A DNA stretch of 64,000 nucleotides from Nonomuraea pusilla (GTDB lineage: Bacteria; Actinomycetota; Actinomycetes; Streptosporangiales; Streptosporangiaceae). The notes beneath the pieces were generated by a model. That model saw nothing but the letters and a program-made list of their open reading frames with translations, searched no databases and was not told where the DNA came from. The stretch is taken from assembly GCF_900109355.1 (NCBI RefSeq), contig NZ_FOBF01000002.1:1-64000 (forward strand), given 5' to 3'. Every line of letters begins with the position of its first letter. Position 1 is the first letter of the stretch. The position numbers and the translations under genes are program-made. Positions 8,546 through 17,135 of the stretch are shown in pieces.

Positions 8546-9748
8546 ATGACCCACACCTCCCTGCCCTTCCCCGACGGTTTCCTGTGGGGCGCCTCCACCG
8601 CCGCCCACCAGATCGAGGGGAACAACGTCAACAGCGACTGGTGGCGCAAGGAGCACGACCCGGCCGCCCGCATCGCCGAACCGAGCCTGGACGCCTGCGA
8701 CAGCTACCACCGCTGGGACCAGGACATGGACCTGCTCGCCCGCCTCGGCTTCACCGACTACCGGTTCAGCGTCGAGTGGGCCCGCGTCGAACCGGTCCCC
8801 GGCGCCTTCTCCAGGGCCGAGCTCGCGCACTACCGCCGCATGGTGGAAGGCGCCCTGGCCCGAGGGCTGCGTCCCATGGTGACCCTCCACCACTTCACCG
8901 TGCCGCAGTGGTTCGAGGACCGCGGCGGCTGGACCGCCGACGGCGCCGTGGAGCTGTTCGCCCGCTACGTCGAGAACTGCGCGCCGATCATCGCCGACGG
9001 CGTCCGGCACGTCTGCACCGTCAACGAACCCAACATGATCGCGGTGATGGCGGGCGCCGCGAAGGCGGGCGACCAGGGCTTCCCGCCCGCGGGCCTGCCC
9101 ACGCCCGACGAGGAGACCACCCACGCGGTGATCGCCGCGCACCACGCCGCCGTCAAGGCGGTGCGGGCCGTCAACCCGGACATCCAGGTCGGCTGGACCA
9201 TCGCCAACCAGGTCTACCAGGCGCTCCCCGGAGCCGAGGAGGTCACCGCCGCCTACCGCCGCCCCCGTGAGGACGTCTTCATCGAGGCCGCCCGCGGCGA
9301 CGACTACATCGGCGTCCAGTCCTACACCCGCACCAAGATCGGACCCGACGGCCCCGTACCCGCGCCCGACGACGCCGAGCGCACGCTGACGCGGTGGGAG
9401 TACTACCCCGCCGCCGTGGGCCACGCCCTGCGCCACACCGCCGACGTCATCGGCCGCGACATGCCGCTGATCGTCACCGAGAACGGCATCGCCACCCGTG
9501 ACGACACCCGCCGCGTCGACTACTACACCGGCGCGCTCGCCGCCGTCGCCGCCGCCATCGAGGACGGCGTCAACGTCCAGGGCTACCTGGCCTGGAGCGC
9601 CCTGGACAACTACGAGTGGGGCTCGTACGCGCCCACCTTCGGCCTCATCGCGGTCGACCCGGTCACCTTCGAGCGCACCCCCAAGCCGTCCGCCGTGTGG
9701 CTCGGCGGCCTCGGCCGCACCCGCGAACTGCCGCGCACCGCCGCCTGA
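8546..9748 (+). CDS. GH1 family beta-glucosidase/beta-glycosidase
   Basis: A 400-residue cytoplasmic enzyme of glycoside hydrolase family 1, somewhat shorter than the usual 440-480. The family N-terminus FPDGFLWGASTAAHQIEG is plain. The acid/base glutamate is residue 161 in TVNEPN and the nucleophile is Glu312 in IVTENG, so the retaining mechanism is intact. The aglycone-side Trp motif near the C-terminus also remains (AWSALDNYEWGSY). There is no signal peptide, so it should hydrolyse short beta-linked glucosides after import by the adjacent ABC transporter. It lies 55 bases downstream of the second permease in the same operon. Confidence 0.94.
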   Translation: MTHTSLPFPDGFLWGASTAAHQIEGNNVNSDWWRKEHDPAARIAEPSLDACDSYHRWDQDMDLLARLGFTDYRFSVEWARVEPVPGAFSRAELAHYRRMVEGALARGLRPMVTLHHFTVPQWFEDRGGWTADGAVELFARYVENCAPIIADGVRHVCTVNEPNMIAVMAGAAKAGDQGFPPAGLPTPDEETTHAVIAAHHAAVKAVRAVNPDIQVGWTIANQVYQALPGAEEVTAAYRRPREDVFIEAARGDDYIGVQSYTRTKIGPDGPVPAPDDAERTLTRWEYYPAAVGHALRHTADVIGRDMPLIVTENGIATRDDTRRVDYYTGALAAVAAAIEDGVNVQGYLAWSALDNYEWGSYAPTFGLIAVDPVTFERTPKPSAVWLGGLGRTRELPRTAA

Positions 9749-9768
9749 CGACCCTCCCCGTCCCGCCC

Positions 9769-9805
9769 GGGAGCCGGTCGGAGCGCGACGCCCCCACCGG
9801 CTCCC
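9769..9805 (+). terminator. hairpin between the GH1 and GH144-like genes
   Basis: Arms GGGAGCCGGT (9769-9778) and ACCGGCTCCC (9796-9805) form a perfect 10-bp stem with a 17-base loop in the 86-base gap between the two genes. It may attenuate transcription into the secreted hydrolase gene or stabilise the upstream message. There is no U-tract. Confidence 0.5.
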
Positions 9806-9834
9806 GCCCACCCCCTCCGAGGAGTTGATCCCGC

Positions 9835-11253
9835 ATGAACCGTCGCCGGTTCCTCACGGCCGCCACCACCGCCGCGGCAGCCGTCTGCGCCACCGGACCC
9901 ACCGCCCTCGCCGCCCCGTCCTCCCGCGCCCGAGCCTCGGACGCCGCGCGACTGGGCACCTGGTTCGAGGCGACCTACCGCTCGATCATCGCCATGACCA
10001 CGGACCTCGGCCTGACCGCCGACAAGATCGACGCCAGTCGTCCGGGCGCCCCCGTGCCCTCGCGGCAGACCTCGCCGACCAACATCGGCTGCGGCCTGTG
10101 GTCCACGGTGGCCGCGGCCGGCCTCGGCGTCATCTCCGCGTCGCTCATGCACGACCGGCTCGCCCGCACGGTCGCGGCGGTCGAGAGACTGGAACGCGCG
10201 CACGGCTTCTGGTTCAACTGGTACGACGCCCACGACGGATCCGTCCTCACGACGTGGCCGGAGAGCGGGGACCCCGTCCGCCCGTTCCTGTCCACCGTCG
10301 ACAACGCCTGGCTGGTCACCGGCCTGACGATCGCGGCCGACGCCGACCCGGCGCTGCGCCCGCGCGTCGCCCGGCTCCTCGGCGGAGCCGACTGGTCGTA
10401 CTTCCACACCCCGTACGACCCGGCCGACCCCGTGGCGGGGCCCGGCCAGCTGCGCGGCGGCTACTGGCCGGACAAACCCGGCAAGGGCGAGCCCACCGGC
10501 TTCCACTACGGCGCGCTGAACACCGAACCCCGCATGGCGAGCTACCTTGGCATGGCCGACGGCTCCCTGCCGACCGACCACTACTGGCACCTCTACCGCA
10601 CCCTGCCGCCCGGCATGGGGCAGGAGCAGGAGCCGGCGGGGACGTACGTCACCGTGGACGGCGTACGCGTGTGGCAGGGCCACTACACCCACCGCGGGCG
10701 CAAGCTCATCCCCACCTGGGGCGGTTCGATGTTCGAAGCCCTCATGGTCCCCCTGTTCGTGCCGGAGGCGGAGTGGTCGCCGCACTCCTGGGGCGCCACC
10801 CACGAGCGCTACGTGCGCAGCCAGATCGACCACGGCCTGATCGAGGAGCAGTACGGCTACTGGGGCTTCTCGCCCGCCAGCGTCCCGCAGGGCGGCTACC
10901 GCGAGTACGGCGTCGACGCGATCGGCATGCAGGAGGACGGCTACCACAGCCTCGGCGTGGTCACCCCCCACGCCTCCTTCCTGGCCCTGCCCCAGGCGCC
11001 CGGCGAGGCCGTCGCCAACCTGGACGCGCTCGCGCGGAACCTCGGCGCGTACGACGACCGCTACGGCTTCCGCGACTCCGTCGACGTCACGACGGGCCGC
11101 GTCAGCGACTTCGTCCTCGCGCTGGACCAGGGCATGATCACCGCCGCGCTGGCGCAGCACCTGCGGCCCGGACTGCTGCAACGCCCCTTCCGCACCGGCG
11201 GCTTCCGCGCCCGGGTCCGGCCCCTGCTGGCCAAGGAGCGCTTCTCCATCTGA
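9835..11253 (+). CDS. Tat-exported glucoamylase-like hydrolase (PF10091/GH144-like)
   Basis: A 472-residue protein with a twin-arginine signal (NRRRFLTA) and a hydrophobic stretch ending in Ala residues, so it is exported folded. The body matches the glucoamylase-like (PF10091) alpha/alpha barrel family, which contains GH144 endo-beta-1,2-glucanases: SPTNIGCGLWS, FWFNWYD, DNAWLVTGL, WGGSMFEALM, and YGYWGFSPAS followed by YGVDAIGMQEDGYH. A Shine-Dalgarno GAGGAG is present before the ATG. Position behind a sugar importer and a GH1 beta-glucosidase suggests it cuts an external beta-glucan, possibly beta-1,2-linked, into importable pieces. The family is well supported; the linkage specificity is inference and should be tested. 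Confidence 0.82.
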   Translation: MNRRRFLTAATTAAAAVCATGPTALAAPSSRARASDAARLGTWFEATYRSIIAMTTDLGLTADKIDASRPGAPVPSRQTSPTNIGCGLWSTVAAAGLGVISASLMHDRLARTVAAVERLERAHGFWFNWYDAHDGSVLTTWPESGDPVRPFLSTVDNAWLVTGLTIAADADPALRPRVARLLGGADWSYFHTPYDPADPVAGPGQLRGGYWPDKPGKGEPTGFHYGALNTEPRMASYLGMADGSLPTDHYWHLYRTLPPGMGQEQEPAGTYVTVDGVRVWQGHYTHRGRKLIPTWGGSMFEALMVPLFVPEAEWSPHSWGATHERYVRSQIDHGLIEEQYGYWGFSPASVPQGGYREYGVDAIGMQEDGYHSLGVVTPHASFLALPQAPGEAVANLDALARNLGAYDDRYGFRDSVDVTTGRVSDFVLALDQGMITAALAQHLRPGLLQRPFRTGGFRARVRPLLAKERFSI

Positions 11254-11408
11254 CCACCCCGGCCGCCCTGCACCCGGGACGTTCTTCCTCGGGCTCGTCC
11301 TTGCCCTCGTCGAAGCCGGCCGGGGCCAGAACCGTCGCATGGCCGGCCTTCCGTTTCACGCTCCGGAAGCGGCGAACGCGGGGCCGCCGCTTTCTGCCGG
11401 GGTCGCCG

Positions 11409-12818
11409 TCACCCTGTCGCCGTCACGGGTGGCCGCACGGCGGGCCGTGCGGCGGCCGTCCGGGGCCAAGGGGCCGGGTTGTCGCGCAGGTACTCGACCT
11501 CGGTGCGTACGTCGGCCAGCAGTTTGGCGGCGATGTCCTGGCTGAAGCCGTTGCGGATGACGAAGCGGATGACGGCTATGTGCTCCAGGTCGGGCGGCAG
11601 GTAGTACGTCGGGGCCTGCCAGCCGTGCATCTTCAGCCGGGCGGCCAGGTCGAAGACGGTGAAACCGTCGTGGCCGGGGGCGGTCCGCACGGCGAGCACC
11701 GGCAGTTCCGAGCCGTCGGCGATGAGCGAGAGCTCGGGAAGCTCGGCGATCCCTTCGCCGAGGTAGGTCGCCACGTCCCGGCAGGTCTGCTGGACGGCTC
11801 GGTAGCCCTCGAAGCCGAGCCGCAGGAAGTTGTAGTACTGCGCGATGACCGGGGCGCCGGAGCGGGAGAAGTTGAGCGTGAAGGTGTCCATGTTGCCGCC
11901 GAGCAGGTCGCAGGAGAGCACCAGGTCCTGCGGCAGCGCGTCCGGCTCCTGCCAGACGATCCAGCCGACGCCGGGGTACACCAGGCCGAACTTGTGTCCC
12001 GAGGTGTTGATCGACTGCACCCGGGCCAGCCGGAAGTCCCACACCCGGTCGGGTTCCAGGAACGGGGTGATGAAGCCGCCCACGGCCGCGTCCACGTGCA
12101 GCGGTATCGTGAGCCCGCGCTCGGCCTCCAGCCGGTCCAACTCGGCCGCCATCTGCTCGATCGGGTCGTACTTGCCGCACTGGGTGGAGCCGAGCACGCC
12201 GATGACCCCGATGGTGTTCTCGTCGCAGAACTCGCCGAGCCGGGCCGGGTTCAGGGTGAAGGCCGGCTCGGCGATCGGCATCCAGCGCGGCTCCACGTCC
12301 CAGTACTGGCAGAACTTCGGCCAGCAGGTGTGGACGGCGGTGCCCATCACGAGGTTGGGACGGTCGGTGGACAGCCCGGCCGCCCGGCGCCGCGCGCGCC
12401 ACTGGAACTTCATCGCCAGCGCACCGAGCATGGCCGCCTCGCTGGAACCACCGGTGGAACAGCCGACGCTGGCGCCGTTCGGGTCGCCCCACAGATGATC
12501 GAGCATGTTGACGCAGCGCGCCTCGATGTCGGCCGTCTGCGGGTACTGGTCGTGGTCGACGAGGTTGCGGTCGAGGGCTTCGGCGATGAGCTCGCGGGCC
12601 TGGGGTTCCATCCAGGTGGTGCAGAAGGTGGCCAGGTTGAGCCGGGCATTGCCGTCGAGGAGGAGCTCGTCGCGGATGAGCGCCTGCGCCGCGCTGGGGT
12701 TCATCGGGCTGATCGGCATCTTGAAACGGGGTACGCCGCCTTCCGGCACCAGCCCGTGATAGAGCGGATTGACATCGAGCGCTTCTTGCCACCGGTCGGA
12801 TTCGACTCGTCTGAGCAT
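11409..12818 (-). CDS. gadB: glutamate decarboxylase
   Basis: A 469-residue PLP enzyme converting glutamate to GABA and CO2 with consumption of a proton. The group II decarboxylase motifs are clear: CSTGGSSEAAMLGALAMK around the cofactor phosphate site, and the PLP-binding lysine in SGHKFGLVYPG, which falls at residue 276, the same number as in E. coli GadB. The start at 12818 is chosen because GAGGGGG lies 6 bases upstream; a longer frame from 12857 would begin before the probable transcription start. No antiporter (gadC) is adjacent, so a GABA-shunt or intracellular pH role is as likely as acid resistance. Confidence 0.95.
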   Translation of the reverse strand: MLRRVESDRWQEALDVNPLYHGLVPEGGVPRFKMPISPMNPSAAQALIRDELLLDGNARLNLATFCTTWMEPQARELIAEALDRNLVDHDQYPQTADIEARCVNMLDHLWGDPNGASVGCSTGGSSEAAMLGALAMKFQWRARRRAAGLSTDRPNLVMGTAVHTCWPKFCQYWDVEPRWMPIAEPAFTLNPARLGEFCDENTIGVIGVLGSTQCGKYDPIEQMAAELDRLEAERGLTIPLHVDAAVGGFITPFLEPDRVWDFRLARVQSINTSGHKFGLVYPGVGWIVWQEPDALPQDLVLSCDLLGGNMDTFTLNFSRSGAPVIAQYYNFLRLGFEGYRAVQQTCRDVATYLGEGIAELPELSLIADGSELPVLAVRTAPGHDGFTVFDLAARLKMHGWQAPTYYLPPDLEHIAVIRFVIRNGFSQDIAAKLLADVRTEVEYLRDNPAPWPRTAAARPAVRPPVTATG

Positions 12819-12859
12819 GAGCTGCCCCCTCGATGAGCTTGATGGCACGTTGGACACTG

Positions 12860-12888
12860 AAAGTAGTCAAGTCTTCACCAAGAGTCAA
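12860..12888 (-). promoter_or_regulatory. candidate sigma-70 type promoter of gadB
   Basis: On the minus strand TTGACT (12888-12883) and TACTTT (12865-12860) are separated by exactly 17 bases, in an AT-enriched patch. Transcription would begin near 12853, about 35 bases upstream of the chosen gadB start. Confidence 0.55.
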
Positions 12889-13082
12889 CGGAGGTGGCGC
12901 CAGGAGCGGACGGGCTCTGCACGTCCCGCGTGAAGATGCCGACGGTGCGCCGAGGTCGAGGGCCGGTCACTGCGACCGACGCCGCCAACCGGGAAGCCGG
13001 CCGCCTCGGCGAGGACCTCGTCCACGAGCGCTGGGAACTTCGCACGACCGTCGCGGTCTCACCCGCGAAACCTGCCGCCGTG

Positions 13083-14033
13083 TCAGTGTGAGGAGTCGGG
13101 GACGCGCCCGGCGCGGCGGGCCGTGAGGCGGTCGGGGGCCGGCCAGCGCACGGCGTGGGCCCAGCCCGCCCGCTCGAACCAGCGGATCAGCCGTGCGCTG
13201 GGGTCGAGCTGGCCCCTGAGCACGCCGTGCCGGGCGCAGGTGGGGTCCACGTGGTGCCAGTTGTGCCAGCCTTCACCGAGCGTCAGCATCGCCACCCACC
13301 ACACGTTGGACGAACGGTCCCTGGTGCGGAACGGGCGGTCGCCGAAGGTGTGGGCGATCGAGTTCACCGACCAGGTGACGTGGTGCACGACGGCGTAGCG
13401 GACCAGGCCGCCCCACAGCAGCCCGCTCCACGCGCCCGCCCACGACATCGACCAGAGCCCGCCGGCGGCCGCCGGAAGCGCGAACGACAGCAGCACGACC
13501 GCCGGGTAGGCGGCGTCGAAACGGCGCACGTCCGGGTCGGCCAGCAGGTCGGGCACCCAGTGCCGGCGGCTGGAACGCTGACGGGCCGTGTAGAACCAGC
13601 CGATGTGGGCGTGCAGCATGCCGCGCAAGAGGGCCGGGCCGCTGTCGCCGTAGCGCCACGGCGAGTGCGGGTCGCCTTCGCGGTCGGCGTACTTGTGGTG
13701 GCGGCGGTGCTCGGCGGCCCACAGGGTGAGGGGGCCCTCGACGGCCATGCCGCCGGCCAGCATGAGCGCGATCCGCAGCGCCCGGTTGGCCTTGAAGGCG
13801 CGGTGGGTGAACAGCCGGTGGTAGCCGATGGCGATGCCGAAGATGCTCACGAGGTACATCACGACCGCGATGGCCAGGTCGCGCGGGCCGATGCCCCAGC
13901 CCCAGGCGGCCGGCACCGCGAGGGCCAGCAGCGCCACGGGCAGGACGACCAGGACGACCAGGTAGGCGGTGCGGCGGCCGGTGGTGACCGTCACCGTCTC
14001 CGCCGTGCCCGGCTGCGGCAGGGGTGACGTCAC
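13083..14033 (-). CDS. acyl-lipid/acyl-CoA fatty acid desaturase (delta-9 type)
   Basis: About 316 residues, an integral membrane di-iron desaturase. The three histidine boxes are complete: HRLFTH, HRRHH (within AAEHRRHHKYAD) and HNWHH. Two pairs of membrane helices flank them. The enzyme would introduce a cis double bond into a saturated acyl chain using O2 and an electron donor. The GTG at 14033 has GGGAGG just upstream; an ATG at 14045 is the alternative, and the longer frame from 14147 is unlikely. It is divergent from the P450/dioxygenase operon across about 217 bases, so it may supply the unsaturated fatty acid that the operon oxidises. Confidence 0.9.
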   Translation of the reverse strand: MTSPLPQPGTAETVTVTTGRRTAYLVVLVVLPVALLALAVPAAWGWGIGPRDLAIAVVMYLVSIFGIAIGYHRLFTHRAFKANRALRIALMLAGGMAVEGPLTLWAAEHRRHHKYADREGDPHSPWRYGDSGPALLRGMLHAHIGWFYTARQRSSRRHWVPDLLADPDVRRFDAAYPAVVLLSFALPAAAGGLWSMSWAGAWSGLLWGGLVRYAVVHHVTWSVNSIAHTFGDRPFRTRDRSSNVWWVAMLTLGEGWHNWHHVDPTCARHGVLRGQLDPSARLIRWFERAGWAHAVRWPAPDRLTARRAGRVPDSSH

Positions 14034-14250
14034 GTTTCCTCCCATGAGCGGTACGGGTCGATCGGGCTCCCTATTCAATGACCGGGCCCATGGACTGCGA
14101 CAATGTCCTGAAAGTGACGGAGTGATTACCGTGAGGCACCAAAACAATGCACTCGATCGTCATGAAGAAAGGGTGTGCCGCCTCCCTAGATTGTGATTGC
14201 GCAAAGTGATCATCCTTGTGCGCTCCGATATCAGGCGGAAGGTCCACGGA

Positions 14251-15552
14251 ATGGGTGCTGTCGATCAGGCGACCACGGGCGGCTATCTGGAGAGGTACGA
14301 CCAGGCGCTGGCCGAAGACCCGATATCGGCGTTCGGCCTGGTCCGGGAGTGGATGCGGACCGACTGGCGGAGCCTGTTCGCCGAGCTGCGCGAGCGGCGT
14401 CCGGTCTTCGTCACCCCCGGCTTCACGGTCGTGACCCGCTTCGCCGACGTCGCCGAGGTGCTCGCCCACGAGCAGGTCTTCTCCGTACGCGCCTTCGGTC
14501 CCCGCCTCGACGCCGCGCTGGGCGCGCCGTTCATGCTGGGCCGGGACGCCACGCCGATGAACTGGCGGGAGAAGGGCCTGATGCAGCTCATGCTCGCCCC
14601 GGAGGACGCGGCCGGCGTGCGCGAGCTGACCGGCGGCCTCGCCGACGAGCTGCTCGACGCCGCCCGGCCGGACGGGCGCCTGGAAGCGGTCGAAGGGCTG
14701 TTCCGCCCTGTCGCCCTCGGCGTGTGCGCGCGGTACTTCGGCATTCCCGGCCCCGACCCGCGGACCCTGGGCCGCTGGACGCGGGCGATCGTCGCCGACG
14801 GCTTCGCCAACTTCCTCGGCGACCCGGAGCTCCAGGCGGCGTCCGCCAAGGCGGGCGCCGAGCTGGTCGCGCATCTGCGTGAGCAGCTCGCCGAGCACCG
14901 GGCCACGCTGCTCGCCGGCCGGGACCTGCCCGACGACGTCTTCGCCCGCCTGGTCCGGACGTCCCTGCCCGCCGGGGCCGCCGTCTCCGACGACCGCATC
15001 CTGATCAACATGGCCGGGCTGCCGCTGGGCTTCGTGGAGAGCGCGCCGGGGGCCATGGCCGAGGCGGTCGAGCAGCTCCTGCTGCGCCCGCGGGTGCTTG
15101 CCGAGGCCACGGCCGTCGCCGGGGATCCCGAGCGGTTCGATCCGTACGTCTGGGAGGCGCTGCGGTTCAGCCCGTTCTTCAAGCTGCTTCCCCGGCTGTG
15201 CGAGCGCGACCACGTCCTGGCCGCCGGCACGCCGCGCAGCACGGTGATCCCGGCGGGCACGTTCGTGCTGGCCGCGCCGGCCTCCGCCATGTTCGACGCG
15301 GCCGTGGTGCAGGAGCCCGACGAGTTCCGCCTCGACCGTCCCCGCCACCACCAGCTGTTCTTCGGCTCCGGTCACCATGCCTGCCTCGGCGTGCACGTGG
15401 CCGGCGTGGTGATCGCCGAGACCGTACGCCGCCTGCTGCTGCGTCCCGGCGTACGGCTGCTGCCCCCGCCGGAGGGCCAGGTGGAGCGGTCACTCGGGAT
15501 CTTCCCCGACACCTTCGTCCTCGGGCTCGGCACCGGCACGCGGGAAGGCTGA
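14251..15552 (+). CDS. cytochrome P450 with atypical I-helix
   Basis: A 433-residue soluble bacterial P450. The haem loop FGSGHHACLG has the thiolate cysteine at residue 378, and the K-helix EALR (ExxR) lies upstream. In the I-helix the usual acid-threonine pair used for O2 activation is not seen; the stretch reads AGLPLGFVESAPGAMAE. Lack of this pair is typical of P450s that rearrange hydroperoxides or use peroxide, such as CYP74, prostacyclin and thromboxane synthases and the P450 part of fungal linoleate diol synthases. The ATG at 14251 has GGAAGG 8 bases upstream. The next gene encodes a cyclooxygenase-like dioxygenase, which would make such a hydroperoxide. Class is certain; reaction type is inferred. 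Confidence 0.93.
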   Translation: MGAVDQATTGGYLERYDQALAEDPISAFGLVREWMRTDWRSLFAELRERRPVFVTPGFTVVTRFADVAEVLAHEQVFSVRAFGPRLDAALGAPFMLGRDATPMNWREKGLMQLMLAPEDAAGVRELTGGLADELLDAARPDGRLEAVEGLFRPVALGVCARYFGIPGPDPRTLGRWTRAIVADGFANFLGDPELQAASAKAGAELVAHLREQLAEHRATLLAGRDLPDDVFARLVRTSLPAGAAVSDDRILINMAGLPLGFVESAPGAMAEAVEQLLLRPRVLAEATAVAGDPERFDPYVWEALRFSPFFKLLPRLCERDHVLAAGTPRSTVIPAGTFVLAAPASAMFDAAVVQEPDEFRLDRPRHHQLFFGSGHHACLGVHVAGVVIAETVRRLLLRPGVRLLPPPEGQVERSLGIFPDTFVLGLGTGTREG

Positions 15553-15554
15553 CG

Positions 15555-17135
15555 ATGGCGGAGAGCCGAGCACGCAGCATCGCCACGGACGGCCTGTCCA
15601 ACCGGCTCAGGTTCCTGGCTCTGACCCGCGGCCGGCCTCTCTGGGACCTGCTGCAGAGCAGCCGCCCGGTACGGCGCCGGATCAACGCCTCGCTGATCGA
15701 CCACGCGATCCGCGAGATGCCGCCGCGCCCCGAGCCGCTGAGCACCATGGCCGACTACACCTCGTGGGCCTCCCTGACCGACCGCACCTACAGCGGCAGG
15801 CACCTGCCTCCGGTCGCCGTCGCCGAAGGGCGGCTGCCCACCCCCGAGCGCGCCGCCGACCTGTTCGCCCGCGGCGAGTCCATGATCCCGTGCCCGCGTT
15901 CCACGGTGCTCTTCGCGTACTTCGCCCAGTGGTTCACCGACGGGTTCCTGCGCGGCGACGTCAACGTCCCGCGCGACCCGCGTAAGAACAGCTCCAACCA
16001 CCACATCGACCTCAACCAGGTGTACGGCCTCGACGAGGCGGCGACGGCCGCGCTGCGCGCGTTCGAGGGCGGGCTGCTCAAGAGCCAGTCGGTCGGCGGC
16101 GGCGAGTTCCCGCCCTACCTGTGCGAGAACGGCAAGATCAAGCCGGAGTTCGCCGCGCTGCGCGTCATCCGCTTCGACCGGCTCTCCGACGCCCAGCGCG
16201 ACACGCTGTTCGCCACCGGCAGCGACCGCGGGAACGGCCAGATCGGCTTCACCATGCTCACGGTGCTGTTCCTGCGCGAGCACAACAGGGTGGCGCGGCT
16301 GCTGGCCCGGGAGAATCCGCGCTGGGACGACGAGCGGCTGTTCCAGACCGCCCGCAACGTCCTCATCGTGCTGCTGATCAAACTGGTCGTCGAGGAGTAC
16401 ATCAACCACATCACCCCCTACCACTTCCGGTTCACCCTCGACCCGTGGCTGTCGACGCGGCTCGAACGCGCGGCCTGGCACCGGCAGAACTGGGCCTCCG
16501 TGGAGTTCAACCTCGTCTACCGCTGGCACAGCCTGGTCCCGTCCCATCTGTCGGTGGCCGGGCGGGAGCTGCCGATGGCCGAGACCTTCTTCGCCGGCTC
16601 GCTGATCCCCGGCCCCGGCCTCGGGCGGCTGTTCGAGGACGCCTCCCGCCAGCGCGCCGGCCGCATCGGCCTGTTCAACACCGACCCCGTGCTGCGCGAG
16701 ATCGACGTGGCCAGCGTCGCCGACTCCCGGGTGCTCGGCCTGGCGCCGTACAACGCCTACCGCGAGCACTGCCGCTTCCCCCGGGTCCGCGCCTTCGAGC
16801 AGATCACCGGCGACCGGCGGGTCAGCGGCGCGCTGCGCGACCTCTACCGCGACGTGGACGACGTCGACCTGTACGTCGGGCTGTTCGCCGAGGAGCCCGG
16901 CTCCGCCGACGCGATCCTGCCGCCGCTGCTGACCAAGATCATCGCCATCGACGCGTTCTCCCAGGCGCTCACCAACCCGCTGCTGGCGCCGCGGATCTTC
17001 AACGCCGCCACGTTCTCCCCCCAGGGCCTGCGGGTCATCGCGGCCACCCGCACGCTCGCGGACGTGGTGCGCCGCAACACGCCCGAGGACCAGGCCCCCC
17101 GCTTCGTCAGCATGTCCCGGCGGGGCCTGCCATGA
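15555..17135 (+). CDS. cyclooxygenase-like haem fatty acid dioxygenase
   Basis: A 526-residue member of the animal haem peroxidase superfamily, closest in pattern to prostaglandin H synthase and fungal/plant fatty acid dioxygenases. The catalytic block EFNLVYRWHSLVP matches the cyclooxygenase motif: Tyr322 corresponds to COX Tyr385 and His325 to the proximal haem ligand His388. The distal region FAQWFTDGF aligns with COX FAQHFTHQF; Gln125 is kept, but the distal histidine position is Asp129, so peroxidase activity is probably lost while the tyrosyl-radical dioxygenase chemistry could remain. HIDLNQVYG is also conserved. No signal peptide or EGF domain is present. GGGAAGG lies 6 bases before the ATG, two bases after the P450 stop. 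It would convert an unsaturated fatty acid to a hydroperoxide for the P450. Confidence 0.9.
   Translation: MAESRARSIATDGLSNRLRFLALTRGRPLWDLLQSSRPVRRRINASLIDHAIREMPPRPEPLSTMADYTSWASLTDRTYSGRHLPPVAVAEGRLPTPERAADLFARGESMIPCPRSTVLFAYFAQWFTDGFLRGDVNVPRDPRKNSSNHHIDLNQVYGLDEAATAALRAFEGGLLKSQSVGGGEFPPYLCENGKIKPEFAALRVIRFDRLSDAQRDTLFATGSDRGNGQIGFTMLTVLFLREHNRVARLLARENPRWDDERLFQTARNVLIVLLIKLVVEEYINHITPYHFRFTLDPWLSTRLERAAWHRQNWASVEFNLVYRWHSLVPSHLSVAGRELPMAETFFAGSLIPGPGLGRLFEDASRQRAGRIGLFNTDPVLREIDVASVADSRVLGLAPYNAYREHCRFPRVRAFEQITGDRRVSGALRDLYRDVDDVDLYVGLFAEEPGSADAILPPLLTKIIAIDAFSQALTNPLLAPRIFNAATFSPQGLRVIAATRTLADVVRRNTPEDQAPRFVSMSRRGLP

Noticed and set aside
11254-11408. Terminator between the convergent GH144-like and gadB genes
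   Set aside because: Only a weak 6-bp stem (CTTCCG/CGGAAG) is visible; support is insufficient.
12894-13091. 65-codon plus-strand frame between gadB and the desaturase
   Set aside because: The part EAGRLGEDLVHERW looks protein-like, but there is no Shine-Dalgarno sequence, the frame overlaps the gadB promoter, and no complete domain can be seen.
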